A stretch of 64,000 nucleotides of DNA from Pedobacter sp. BMA (lineage in GTDB: Bacteria > Bacteroidota > Bacteroidia > Sphingobacteriales > Sphingobacteriaceae). The DNA lies in NCBI RefSeq assembly GCF_001027745.1, contig NZ_LECU01000001.1:1-64000 (forward strand), given 5' to 3'. Positions 43,857 to 53,045 of the stretch are shown here, in pieces. Within the stretch, counting starts at the first letter, position 1. Every line of letters begins with the position of its first letter. Both the position numbers and the translations under genes were made by a program. Below the pieces are notes generated by a model that was not told the DNA's origin, ran no database searches, and was given only the letters and a program-made list of their open reading frames with translations.

Positions 43857-44109
43857 AGTGCCAAAATTAATAGCATTTGATATACAAAAACTGTGATTGG
43901 AGCATTTGGCTAGGATAAAAGCACCCAAAAATGGGCTTGCAGGCATTACGCCGGCACTTTTATAGGCCTTTTATCCTAGCATGTTCCCATCTGGTTCCTT
44001 TCTTGTTCCTTGCAGTATCCCAGCTGTTACCTGCGACGGTGCCGGGAAACTACTGGCAAACCCCTGCTGCTACCGGCAACCAAAGATGATTCAGAGGGAA
44101 AAACGCCTG
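43857..44109. repeat. Structured intergenic element 3 with 11-bp array
   Basis: A perfect 13-base inverted repeat, GCTAGGATAAAAG (43909-43921) and CTTTTATCCTAGC (43968-43980), encloses 46 bases. An eight-base pair AAAGTGCC/GGCACTTT (43855-43862, 43953-43960) overlaps it. Directly behind come 11-base units ATGTTCCCATC, TGGTTCCTTTC, TTGTTCCTTGC, AGTATCCCAGC and TGTTACCTGCG-ACGGT (to 44040), whose end is shared with element 2. The 13-base hairpin might also terminate transcription from both sides. Confidence 0.7.
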
Positions 44110-46539
44110 TTATCTGGCTTCAATTTTAATTGTTCCGGTCTTAAGGTTCTTCCCCTTCACATTTAATTCAATTGCTCCGGCCTTTTGATCAGCCTGCATG
44201 GTCACCACCAGTTTACCACTAAACAACTTCATTGTGGGTTCAACAAAAGATTCTAATGATGTGGCATCGCCATTGCAAACCGCTTTGAAATGTCCAGCCC
44301 CTTTTACTTCAAACTTTAAAGCATCAGTTGCCGTCGGACATGGATTGCCATTTTGATCGGTAACCGAAACCGTTACGTAACACAGGTCTTTGCCATCTGC
44401 ATCGATACGCACCCGGTCTGCAGATAACTTAATCTGATAAGGTTTCCCTGCGGTAACAATCTGTTCTTCCTTTACCGCTTTGCCATTTTCATCCAGTGCC
44501 ACTACCTTCAATGTTCCCGGTTCATATTTAACGTCCATCCACATCAGTCGGTATCTGTTCTGTGGCGAAGACTTATCTTTTTTTCTAATCCCCAAACTTT
44601 TACCATTCAGAAATAGTTCGGCACTGTTATAACTCGTATACACAAATACAGGTGTGGTTTGTCCTTCCCTGCCCTCCCAATTCCAATGCGGCAAAAGGTG
44701 TAATGTCGGTTCTTCTTTGTTCCAGCGGCTTCTGTACAAATAATATCTATCTTTCGGTAAACCGGCAAGATCAGAAATACCAAAATAGGAACTTCGCGAA
44801 GGCCAGCTTTCATCATAAGGAGTAGGTTCTCCCAGATAATCAAAGCCTGTCCAAACGAACTCCCCGATTACCCAGGGTTTGTCGTCCTGCATCACAAAAT
44901 CATCGTCGGGCAGGTTAGACCAGCTGCAATATTCCATATCATAGGAGGAGGACTGCAAATCAGAATACTTTTTGTCAAAACCTTTTACAACCGGAAATTT
45001 ATAAATTCCTCTCGAACTTACCGTTGATGCCGTTTCTGAGCCCAGAATAAATCCCTGTGGAAAAGCTTTATTAGCTTCGTCGTATAAACGCACACGATAG
45101 TTTAAACCCGGAATATCCAGTAAAGCACCAAAGCCCGATTGCATGGTCGCCTTCACCTGATCCATCCCCACCGTTACCGGACGGGTTGGATCTTCGCGGT
45201 GGAAAATTTCCTGCAACCATTTAGCCCTTTTTACACCCTCAGCACCAAACTGATCTGGAACTTCGTTACCCGAACTCCACATCACAATACAGGGATGGTT
45301 TTTCGTTGCCTTTACCAGGTTTACGATGTCTTTTTCAGCATCGGTGTTAAAATATAAATGGTAGCCATTTTCCACTTTCGCCTTTGCCCACTCATCAAAA
45401 CTTTCGGCAAGAAACATAAAACCCATTTCATCACAAAGCTCCAGTTGTTCGGGCGAAGGCATATTGTGCGAACTTCTGATGGCATCGCAACCCATTTCTT
45501 TGAGTATGGTGAGTTGTCTTCTCAATGCAGCAGTATTGATTGCCGTACCTAAAGGTCCGAGGTCGTGATGCAGACAAACCCCCTTAAACTTTCTCACCTG
45601 TCCGTTAAGAGTAAAACCTTTGGCCGCACTGTAGCTAATTTCCCGTACGCCGAACTTAGTTTTCACTACATCTTTTAGTGCGTTCCCCTCATAAACGCTC
45701 GACACTGCAGTATACAAATAAGGCATTTCCGGGCTCCAGAGATTGGGGTTGCTCAACTGAATGTTCTGATCAGCTTCATTTCCGAAAACCGATCTGGCCG
45801 TATCAATAGCTACCTGTTTTCCGGTTGCATCCAGTATCTGCGTAACCAGGTGCAACCTGGCATCCGATAACTTTGTTTTGATGTTTACCTTCGCAAATTC
45901 TTTTTTTGCAACTGGTGTAGTGACGGTTATACCCCACTGATCAATACTTTTTTCATCCTTAATAATCAGGTGAACGTTGCGGTACAAACCTGCCCCGGGA
46001 TACCACCTTGATGATTTAGCCTTGTTTTTTAGCTGTATAGCCAGTTGGTTCCCTTTCGCATTAATGTCTTTCGTAATATCTAAATAGAAATAGTTATAGC
46101 CATAATTCCACTGCCCTATTAGTTTTCCGTTCAGGTAAACCCGGGGTTCACTCATGGCGCCATCAATCTGCAATAGTACTTTCTGATTCGGTTTTATCGC
46201 CGGCATCTCCAGTTTCTTTCTGTACCAGCCTTCACCAACATAAGGAAGTGCTCCGGTCCTGCCGGTTTTTTCTGTCGGGTGGGTTTCCCCATTCTGGGTA
46301 ATGGCTGTAACCTGTTTGTCGATTTCCTTATCAAACGGGCCACTAATGGCCCAGTCGTGAGGAACCGATACATTTTCCCAGCGGGTATCATTAAAGTCTG
46401 ACTTTGAGGCATCCGGGAAAGCGCCTTTTGAAAACTTCCAGCCGGTTTCCAGCAAAATTTCTTTCCTTTGGGCAACGGCATTTACATAAGCACTACAGGC
46501 AACGACAAGTAAAAGGAACGTTTTTTTAAACTGATACAT
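44110..46539 (-). CDS. GH2 beta-galactosidase (secreted)
   Basis: The 809-residue product has a signal peptide (MYQFKKTFLLLVVACSAYVNAVAQ) and the full GH2 layout: sugar-binding jelly roll (WENVSVPHDWAI, GEGWYRKKL), Ig-like domain, TIM barrel with acid/base Glu426 in SSGNEVPD and nucleophile Glu502 in LGSETAST (76 residues apart, as in LacZ), then GEFVWTGFDYLGE and C-terminal beta domains (DUF4982-like). As last gene of the galactan operon, it probably removes galactose from galacto-oligosaccharides in the periplasm. Confidence 0.92.
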   Translation of the reverse strand: MYQFKKTFLLLVVACSAYVNAVAQRKEILLETGWKFSKGAFPDASKSDFNDTRWENVSVPHDWAISGPFDKEIDKQVTAITQNGETHPTEKTGRTGALPYVGEGWYRKKLEMPAIKPNQKVLLQIDGAMSEPRVYLNGKLIGQWNYGYNYFYLDITKDINAKGNQLAIQLKNKAKSSRWYPGAGLYRNVHLIIKDEKSIDQWGITVTTPVAKKEFAKVNIKTKLSDARLHLVTQILDATGKQVAIDTARSVFGNEADQNIQLSNPNLWSPEMPYLYTAVSSVYEGNALKDVVKTKFGVREISYSAAKGFTLNGQVRKFKGVCLHHDLGPLGTAINTAALRRQLTILKEMGCDAIRSSHNMPSPEQLELCDEMGFMFLAESFDEWAKAKVENGYHLYFNTDAEKDIVNLVKATKNHPCIVMWSSGNEVPDQFGAEGVKRAKWLQEIFHREDPTRPVTVGMDQVKATMQSGFGALLDIPGLNYRVRLYDEANKAFPQGFILGSETASTVSSRGIYKFPVVKGFDKKYSDLQSSSYDMEYCSWSNLPDDDFVMQDDKPWVIGEFVWTGFDYLGEPTPYDESWPSRSSYFGISDLAGLPKDRYYLYRSRWNKEEPTLHLLPHWNWEGREGQTTPVFVYTSYNSAELFLNGKSLGIRKKDKSSPQNRYRLMWMDVKYEPGTLKVVALDENGKAVKEEQIVTAGKPYQIKLSADRVRIDADGKDLCYVTVSVTDQNGNPCPTATDALKFEVKGAGHFKAVCNGDATSLESFVEPTMKLFSGKLVVTMQADQKAGAIELNVKGKNLKTGTIKIEAR

Positions 46540-46547
46540 GAAGATAA

Positions 46548-49088
46548 TTATTTGAGATAAATGGATTCAACAACAATACTAAGTGGCAAGTCACCTGAAG
46601 TATAGCCAAAGGTAAGCTCCAGTTTTTCGGCATTGCCTAACTTAAAAGGCGACTGGTTTGCGCCCTGGTAATAAAGCGGCTGAAAACCCGGATAAGGCCT
46701 GGGTAACAATAGCTGATGGTCGGACTTCAGCTGGTTTAATGGAACTTCTATTAACTGGAAGTTATCTGAGGTCTGGATTTCGGCAGAGAAAAATTGCGCA
46801 TCGCTGTCAATCAAACCAATCTTCACTTTTGTACCATCCGTGTTCGATTTTATTTTCATAACAAGCGTCTTAAACTGATCCAGTTCTGTTGCCCTTCCTG
46901 CCATTTTATCGGCAAAAAAAGTTTGAAAACCCATCAATTGTCCGGCTTTGGGTTTATTCATTGCCAGCCCCAGATTTAATATGGCAGGGTTTTCGTTGGT
47001 GCTATAGTCTACCTTATTATTTTGCCAGTCGGCATTGTAAATATTGATTTGCTTCCCGTCATTTGCGGCATTGAAAATTTCCAGGTGTGCAGATGAAGCT
47101 GCAACATAAGATTGGTATTCCGGAGACTCCAGGCGGTCCCAGGCAGCTGGGTCACCCTTTACATTTCCCGGAAAACTGAAGTATTCACCACTGGCCTGAC
47201 GGACGATAATCTGGTATTTAAGCAATCCATTCTTCACCAGCACAGCCGGTACTTCAGCGGAGTAATGGTAAGGTGTTTTGTTCTCCAAAGGAATCTTTTT
47301 CCAGCGACCCGCAGCATTTAACTGAACAAAAGCTGAATCACCCTTAGTCAAGCCAGCAATTTCGGCATCAATTACAAAAGCATGCTGTTCGGTCAAAGTA
47401 CTGAAAGGCTGATGTTTAACCACAATGGTATTTACGGACGACTCAGGCGCCACAAACTCACCCAAACGGATATTTCCATAAACAGTTTGGGCATTTAACT
47501 TAGTGTTCAAGACTTTTCTGGTAAGCAAATATGTTCCCGGTGCAATATTAAAATGACTTCCTTCTGCATCGAACTTCACCGTATTAAGGGCATTTAAACC
47601 ATTGATCATAAACCCATTTCCCAGATCAGGCAAATTGATTTCCATTGGAACCTTAACCCAGTTGATTAAGGTTACGGCTTTAGCGGGCGAAGCTTTTTCA
47701 AAAGGATCTTTCACCTGAATAGCATCAGGCATCACTTCAAGGCGCCATACCCCTGGTTCAATCTGGTCCAGAAAGTAAGCACCCCTCCCCTGATAATGAA
47801 CTACCGGCGAGCTTCCTACACCAGCGATATGCTGCAAGGTTTTTAACTGAACCGGAATCGAAGTTGTGCTATTCGAATAGTAAAATGCATTTGGACTATT
47901 CATTTCGCTCAATCCTTTTTTATAATCTATTTTAAAGGGCCCAAAGGCATTCGGGTTTTCGGCACCAGCCAGGCGCTGATGCTGGTGAAATACATTTGAG
48001 GCAATCAGCATGCTGATTGCTTTAGAAGGCGTATAGGCAAGGTTTAAATAATGGGTTTGATATTCGGTATTGGCATAAGCCGTGGCCAGCGGATCGTAGG
48101 CAAACTGTGTAGCCCATTGAAAGCCTGCCGTTCTGAAACTTCGCGCCATAGCAGGATACATTACAGGAGCCATTACATCACCGGCATCGAATTCATAAAC
48201 AACCTTAGCGCGACTGTTGAAAGCCGGAATCGTGTCGAATGGTATTTTATAAGAGGCTACATTAGGGAGATAGTTCCCCTGCAAGGTATGCCCGGCAACC
48301 AGCCCGGTTGGATACCATTGAAAACTATGTCCCTGAACGTTAGCCTTCACAATGGCATCAGCATACCATGGCGATTCACTGATATTATAGAAGATGGGTT
48401 TAGTCCAGCCTGAACTTTTTATTGCAGCCACCATACGGTTTACATATTCTGTTGCCAGTGTTTTCGGGCCACTATGCTGAGGTTCATTATTCACCTCAGC
48501 GGCCAGAATATCTGTATCCTGCTGATAGGTTAAGCCGGTATAGGGATTTTTATGCTTGAAAAACTGTTTTAGGTAATTCTCCTGCGCTTTAAAAGCAGCC
48601 TCATCTGTCAGTGCCCTTTGCTTACCAAATACATTCGAAAAACTACCTGTAGCTTCATCTTTTTCCGGATAACCATTTCCCCAAAAGGCAATTGGCGTTA
48701 CCAGTGTTTTGATATGGCGTTTTTTTAATTCTGCAATCAGAAAATCAAACAGGCGTAAATGCTCATTATTGAGCAGGTTACCATTTAGATCAGCTATCTC
48801 CTGGTCCCACACATGCACACGAAAAGCATCAAAGCCCAACCTCGAAAAGTGATAAACATCGTCGTGTATAGCCTGTTCTGCCGTTTTTCCTGTCTTTAGT
48901 ATTGCCCTGTAACCATAAGCAAAAGGTGCGGTATAGTTGGTACCGAAAAATGCGGCTTCCTTATCATCTTTTTCCCATCTGATTACGCCTTTTGCATCCA
49001 CATAAATGCTTTGTCTGTTTTGTGCATTAACTGTAAGGCACAAGCACGCAAAAAACAAAACCACGGAAATTTTCTTCATTAATTCCAT
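46548..49088 (-). CDS. Clan GH-A glycosidase, possibly GH147 beta-galactosidase
   Basis: The product is 846 residues (or 843 from the inner Met), with a signal peptide (KKISVVLFFACLCLTVNAQ). The N-terminal ~400 residues form a TIM barrel of clan GH-A: acid/base Glu202 in AAEVNNEPQH and likely nucleophile Glu299 in VVYEFDAGD. Beta-rich domains follow, with a carbohydrate-binding-like C-terminus (HLEIFNAANDGKQINIYNADW ... LELTFGYTSGDLP). Its place between GH53 and GH2 genes, directly behind a SusCD set, fits a galactan-processing enzyme such as GH147. The family number is a guess from context; the clan is clear. Confidence 0.75.
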   Translation of the reverse strand: MELMKKISVVLFFACLCLTVNAQNRQSIYVDAKGVIRWEKDDKEAAFFGTNYTAPFAYGYRAILKTGKTAEQAIHDDVYHFSRLGFDAFRVHVWDQEIADLNGNLLNNEHLRLFDFLIAELKKRHIKTLVTPIAFWGNGYPEKDEATGSFSNVFGKQRALTDEAAFKAQENYLKQFFKHKNPYTGLTYQQDTDILAAEVNNEPQHSGPKTLATEYVNRMVAAIKSSGWTKPIFYNISESPWYADAIVKANVQGHSFQWYPTGLVAGHTLQGNYLPNVASYKIPFDTIPAFNSRAKVVYEFDAGDVMAPVMYPAMARSFRTAGFQWATQFAYDPLATAYANTEYQTHYLNLAYTPSKAISMLIASNVFHQHQRLAGAENPNAFGPFKIDYKKGLSEMNSPNAFYYSNSTTSIPVQLKTLQHIAGVGSSPVVHYQGRGAYFLDQIEPGVWRLEVMPDAIQVKDPFEKASPAKAVTLINWVKVPMEINLPDLGNGFMINGLNALNTVKFDAEGSHFNIAPGTYLLTRKVLNTKLNAQTVYGNIRLGEFVAPESSVNTIVVKHQPFSTLTEQHAFVIDAEIAGLTKGDSAFVQLNAAGRWKKIPLENKTPYHYSAEVPAVLVKNGLLKYQIIVRQASGEYFSFPGNVKGDPAAWDRLESPEYQSYVAASSAHLEIFNAANDGKQINIYNADWQNNKVDYSTNENPAILNLGLAMNKPKAGQLMGFQTFFADKMAGRATELDQFKTLVMKIKSNTDGTKVKIGLIDSDAQFFSAEIQTSDNFQLIEVPLNQLKSDHQLLLPRPYPGFQPLYYQGANQSPFKLGNAEKLELTFGYTSGDLPLSIVVESIYLK

Positions 49089-49140
49089 AAACGAATATAA
49101 AAGCCTTTAAGCTAAATCATTTTTTTTATTCTACTTGATA

Positions 49141-50199
49141 TTAAGGCAAAAAGCCATCCATAGCAACTGTCGGTTTACCCGAATCATCAAAAGCACCAAG
49201 CTTGTAACCACTCCAGCTATTGTATGATTGTGGTTCCCAGTAGAAAACCCCTAACCCTTTATTATTCGGCAATGATTTATTTTTGGCAATCAGATCTTTG
49301 ATAAAAGCTTTACACGCCACCGCTTCTGATACCGGCATACCCAGTTCGCAGATCATAACTTCCGAACCGTAACGGGATACCATATCCGTCATATTGGTTA
49401 AACATTGTGTGTTCTTAGCCGACCAGTCGGTAGCCAATGGATACATCGACATGCCAATCACGTCCCATTTAGCACCATTATTTTTTAATCCATCGAAAAT
49501 CCACCTGAATAAACTATTATCATAACCATTGGAAATATGCACCACTACTTTAGTGGACGGATTTACTGCTTTCACGCCATTATAACCTGATAGTACCAGG
49601 TCGGCAAAATTCTTCATATTTACCGAAGCCTTTCCATCATTCCAAAGCATGCCGTTATTGGTTTCATTCCCTACCTGTACCCATTCAGGAACTACTTTGT
49701 TGGTTTTTAAAACAGTCAATACTTCTACCGTATGGTTATAAACCGAGGTTTTTAATGTAGCAAAATCCTGGTTTACCCAGGCCGCAGGTTTGTTCTGCTG
49801 CGCAGGATCGGCCCATGAATCGCTGTAGTGAAAATCAATCAATAGGCGCATATTGGCAGCCTGTGCCCTTTTTGCTTTCGCCAGTACATCAGCGGTATTG
49901 CAATAGCCTGATGCCGGATTTACCCAAACGCGCAAACGAATGGTATTGATCCCTTTATCTTTTAAAATACGGAGTAAGTCCTGCTGCTCTCCTGCAGCAT
50001 TGTAGAATTTTTTCCCGTTTGCTTCCATTTCTGTTAACCAGCTCACATCTGCACCCAAGGCATAAGTACCAGCCGGATCCGGTAAAGGATAAATCTGTGT
50101 TTCGCCCTTAACTGATTTCTTACAGGCCGCCCCTGCAATAATAAGTAACAAAACAACTGCGAGCCATTTTGTGCGGTTTAATTTTATGTTCTTTAACAT
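49141..50199 (-). CDS. GH53 endo-beta-1,4-galactanase (surface lipoprotein)
   Basis: The product is about 352 residues from the ATG at 50199, which begins a lipoprotein signal (LAVVLLLIIAGAAC). The GH53 pattern is clear: GADVSWLTEMEANGKKFYN, LRVWVNP, DFHYSDSWADPAQQNKPAAW, acid/base Glu in VQVGNETNNGMLW and nucleophile Glu in MICELGMP. It cuts beta-1,4-galactan, such as the side chains of pectic rhamnogalacturonan I, at the cell surface and feeds the SusC channel. The gene starts seven bases after the SusE-like stop. Confidence 0.95.
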   Translation of the reverse strand: MLKNIKLNRTKWLAVVLLLIIAGAACKKSVKGETQIYPLPDPAGTYALGADVSWLTEMEANGKKFYNAAGEQQDLLRILKDKGINTIRLRVWVNPASGYCNTADVLAKAKRAQAANMRLLIDFHYSDSWADPAQQNKPAAWVNQDFATLKTSVYNHTVEVLTVLKTNKVVPEWVQVGNETNNGMLWNDGKASVNMKNFADLVLSGYNGVKAVNPSTKVVVHISNGYDNSLFRWIFDGLKNNGAKWDVIGMSMYPLATDWSAKNTQCLTNMTDMVSRYGSEVMICELGMPVSEAVACKAFIKDLIAKNKSLPNNKGLGVFYWEPQSYNSWSGYKLGAFDDSGKPTVAMDGFLP

Positions 50200-50206
50200 T
50201 GTTTCC

Positions 50207-51322
50207 TTATTTAACCGAATACGTATAATTTCCATCACCGGCACTTAAATCTAAAGTCACCGTAAATACTCCTGTTTTAGCTACTGGTATATTAATACCG
50301 CCCCAGTTTGGTGCTCCTGCAAAAACCAGAGCACCTGATGCATCAAGTTTATAACTGATGTCGTAACCACCGTTAGCGGTAAATACAAAAGTTTTACCTG
50401 CGGTAAGCGCTACATTTGCAGCTACCCATTTCATGGTAGTTGCATTGTACACTAATGGCGTTGCAGATGTACTCCAGCCGTTATCATCGCCCGAGATATA
50501 AAATTTAACCGGTATATAGCTAATGGTCATGGCCGTTACATCAGCATTCACCTTCATGTAAGCGGGTGCCGGCGTCAGGTATAAATTACCTCCGGTTAAA
50601 CTCATGGTAGTGGCTGTTCCGCCCCAGCCATAAACTTTTGTGGCATCAAGTGAAGATACCAGCTGAAAGGCATCACCTCCGTAACCATCGGCATTGGGTA
50701 GGTTCAAATACCCTTCGTATTTATTATTGAACTTAGCTGAAGTGAGTACAAATCCGTTCGATCTGCTCGCTGGTGTTTTCCATGAGTTACCGCCTTTAAC
50801 GATTAATGCCGGATACTCGATGATTGCTTTATAAGGGTTTACACTTAATGTTAAGGTAGCAAAAACCGGCTTAATGGCAGATGCAACACCAGTATTCTGG
50901 TTAACCTCAGCTTTTAACCGAACTGCGAGGGTGCTTGCCGCACCTGTAGGTAACATCAGCTGGTTAGCCAGAAGGGAGTTGAAATCTGCACCAGTGTATG
51001 CTTTCGTCAGTGTTCCGGCCGGAAGTTTCACCGATACCGCATTTGCCCAGGCGTTTGCACCAGTTGTATCTCCAGGCAAGTCAAATTCGAGCGAGTAGGT
51101 TGGCACCACGGTTGCACCAAAATTTGCAGCATTGAAACTAAAGGTAACGACATTGGTAGCATCTGTAGCTACCGATAAAACTACATTGGTTGCAGAGCTT
51201 TTAAAAGACAGCGAACCTACAGCAGGAGGATTAATTACATTTGTACTGGCCTCTTTTTTACAGGCCTGGAAAAGGCCAATCAAAAGAAAACTATATATAA
51301 TGGTGAGGAATATTTTTTTCAT
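50207..51322 (-). CDS. SusE-like surface glycan-binding lipoprotein
   Basis: The product is 371 residues with a lipoprotein signal (MKKIFLTIIYSFLLIGLFQAC, Cys21). It is built from beta domains: an N-terminal SusE-like Ig domain with two long strands (VGSLSFKSSATNVVLS...), a second Ig domain and C-terminal carbohydrate-binding-like modules with FYISGDDNGWS and AGDGNYTYSV, as in SusE/SusF. It binds galactan on the outer membrane. A hairpin separates it from susD. Confidence 0.85.
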   Translation of the reverse strand: MKKIFLTIIYSFLLIGLFQACKKEASTNVINPPAVGSLSFKSSATNVVLSVATDATNVVTFSFNAANFGATVVPTYSLEFDLPGDTTGANAWANAVSVKLPAGTLTKAYTGADFNSLLANQLMLPTGAASTLAVRLKAEVNQNTGVASAIKPVFATLTLSVNPYKAIIEYPALIVKGGNSWKTPASRSNGFVLTSAKFNNKYEGYLNLPNADGYGGDAFQLVSSLDATKVYGWGGTATTMSLTGGNLYLTPAPAYMKVNADVTAMTISYIPVKFYISGDDNGWSTSATPLVYNATTMKWVAANVALTAGKTFVFTANGGYDISYKLDASGALVFAGAPNWGGINIPVAKTGVFTVTLDLSAGDGNYTYSVK

Positions 51323-51350
51323 CGTTTTAATTTTATGTTCATGAATGATG

Positions 51351-51396
51351 AAGCTGCCCTCGTCTTCATATCCTGATGATGTGATCAGGGCAGCTT
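51351..51396 (-). promoter_or_regulatory. Intercistronic hairpin between susD and the SusE-like gene
   Basis: AAGCTGCCCT and AGGGCAGCTT form a perfect ten-base stem around 26 bases. No T-run follows on the minus strand, so it is more likely an attenuator or an mRNA end-protecting structure that keeps susCD levels above those of the enzymes. Confidence 0.55.
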
Positions 51397-51409
51397 ATCC
51401 TGCAAAAGA

Positions 51410-53041
51410 TTAATAACCAGTATTCTGACGTAAGTTTGGATTAGCGGACAAATCTGTCGGTGGCAAGGGAAACAGATTGTATTTACTGTTTACAGCTGTT
51501 CCTCCTTTTACACCGCCTTTCCAGGCCCATAAATAAGCCGCTTTAGAAAATTTACCAAAGCGGATTAAATCGGTTCTGCGGGTAGCTTCATACCACAGTT
51601 CACGTCCGCGCTCATCAAGAATAAAATCTATTGTTAAGGCTGTTGCGTTGATGTTACCTGCCGTACTGCCATTATAAGCACGGGTACGTAACCTGTTTAC
51701 ATAATCCAGGGCGGTGGCTAAACTACCGCCGGCACCCCCGCGCAGAACGGCTTCTGCATAAGTGAGATAGGTTTCACCAAGGCGAAACAAAGGAAAATCG
51801 ATATCAGAGAAATCCTTCGCTACATCCTGATGCGGAGCGGGTCCGCCAGAACGGGTTTTGTTCCTGAATTTTGTACTTGAATAACCATCTGCTGATACAT
51901 ATAAATCATTTACCTCCAGGTTTTGTCCCGACATATAAAACTGTGCACGGGTATCAGTTGCACCGGTTTTATCGGCGAACAGGTTTACAAACTGCTGCGT
52001 AATTCTTAACCCACCCCAGTTACCGCTTGAACCGGAAACATCAGCAGGAACACCTGCAGGCCCATGCATCAGATAGGTTGTACCTCCATAGTTCTGTGTG
52101 CTGGTACCATCGTAATTAATGGTGAATATATTCTCGTCTGTATTCAGATGATTATCAGCAATGGTTAACTCACGGTAATTGCCATGCAGGGTATAACCTG
52201 CAGCCGTAATTTTATTGCAGTAAGTAATTGCATCTGTGTACCTTGCTGTTCCGGTGTACACTTCGGCATTTAAATAGATGCGTGAAAGTAAAGCCCAGGA
52301 TGCCGCGCGGTCGGCCCGGCCATATTCGTTAGCCTTGGGTGCAGCCAAATCATTTTCAATAGCCTTCAGTTCTGATTCAACATAGCTGAACAAATCTTTC
52401 CTGGCAATTTGTTTTGGCAAATCCTTGCCACCAATTTCAGTGGTTTCAGTTACCATGGGCGGGTTACCATAAATGTCCATCAGCACGGCATACTGATATG
52501 CCCTGATGAAACGGGCTTCAGCCCTGAAACGGCGCACCTGATCGGCATCAGCACCCACAATCCCTCTTTTACTTAAATTATCATCCGATGACTGATTGAT
52601 AAAGTCGTTACAAAGCGTAATCTGAAAAAAGGATCGGTAATATAATCCGTTAATGATTGAATTGATTGAACCCCAGGTGAGTTCGTGCAAACCCTGGATA
52701 CCTGCATCATTCTGCCACGACCAAACGGCCTCATCGGTGGTCAGCTCCTGTAAATTCCAGTATAAACGGAGAAAATCAGAGTTTCCTTCATCTTTAATTA
52801 TTTCTGCAGGAATATCCGCCTGCCCTACAGAAGCGTTTCCGGTAAGTGCAAAAGCACCATAAACTTTTGCCAGGGCTTGTTTATAACCCGCCGCTGATGT
52901 GTACACCTTATCGGCAGTGAGGTCATTGGTAGGTACCAGATCCAGTTTATTGCACGAGCTGTTTAAAACTGCGGCTGTGCAAAGCAGCATGAATAGTTGT
53001 AAAACACGTGGTTGCATATATTTATTGTTAAAGCTGTTCAT
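51410..53041 (-). CDS. SusD/RagB-family galactan-binding lipoprotein
   Basis: The product is about 543 residues, starting near 53041 (MNSFNNKYMQPRVLQ) with a lipoprotein signal whose Cys follows AAVLNSS. The family pattern is present: N-terminal L-D-L-V-P-T segment, YTSAAGYKQALAKVYGA, FRAEARFIRAYQYAVLMDIYGNPPMVTE, and C-terminal DERGRELWYEATRRTDLIRFGKF. SusD lids the SusC channel and captures oligosaccharides. The gene starts four bases from the susC stop. Confidence 0.95.
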   Translation of the reverse strand: MNSFNNKYMQPRVLQLFMLLCTAAVLNSSCNKLDLVPTNDLTADKVYTSAAGYKQALAKVYGAFALTGNASVGQADIPAEIIKDEGNSDFLRLYWNLQELTTDEAVWSWQNDAGIQGLHELTWGSINSIINGLYYRSFFQITLCNDFINQSSDDNLSKRGIVGADADQVRRFRAEARFIRAYQYAVLMDIYGNPPMVTETTEIGGKDLPKQIARKDLFSYVESELKAIENDLAAPKANEYGRADRAASWALLSRIYLNAEVYTGTARYTDAITYCNKITAAGYTLHGNYRELTIADNHLNTDENIFTINYDGTSTQNYGGTTYLMHGPAGVPADVSGSSGNWGGLRITQQFVNLFADKTGATDTRAQFYMSGQNLEVNDLYVSADGYSSTKFRNKTRSGGPAPHQDVAKDFSDIDFPLFRLGETYLTYAEAVLRGGAGGSLATALDYVNRLRTRAYNGSTAGNINATALTIDFILDERGRELWYEATRRTDLIRFGKFSKAAYLWAWKGGVKGGTAVNSKYNLFPLPPTDLSANPNLRQNTGY

Positions 53042-53045
53042 CATC

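Noticed and set aside
43981..44166. 61-codon plus-strand open frame
   Set aside because: It is the 11-bp array of element 3 read as codons and runs into the 3' end of the GH2 gene.
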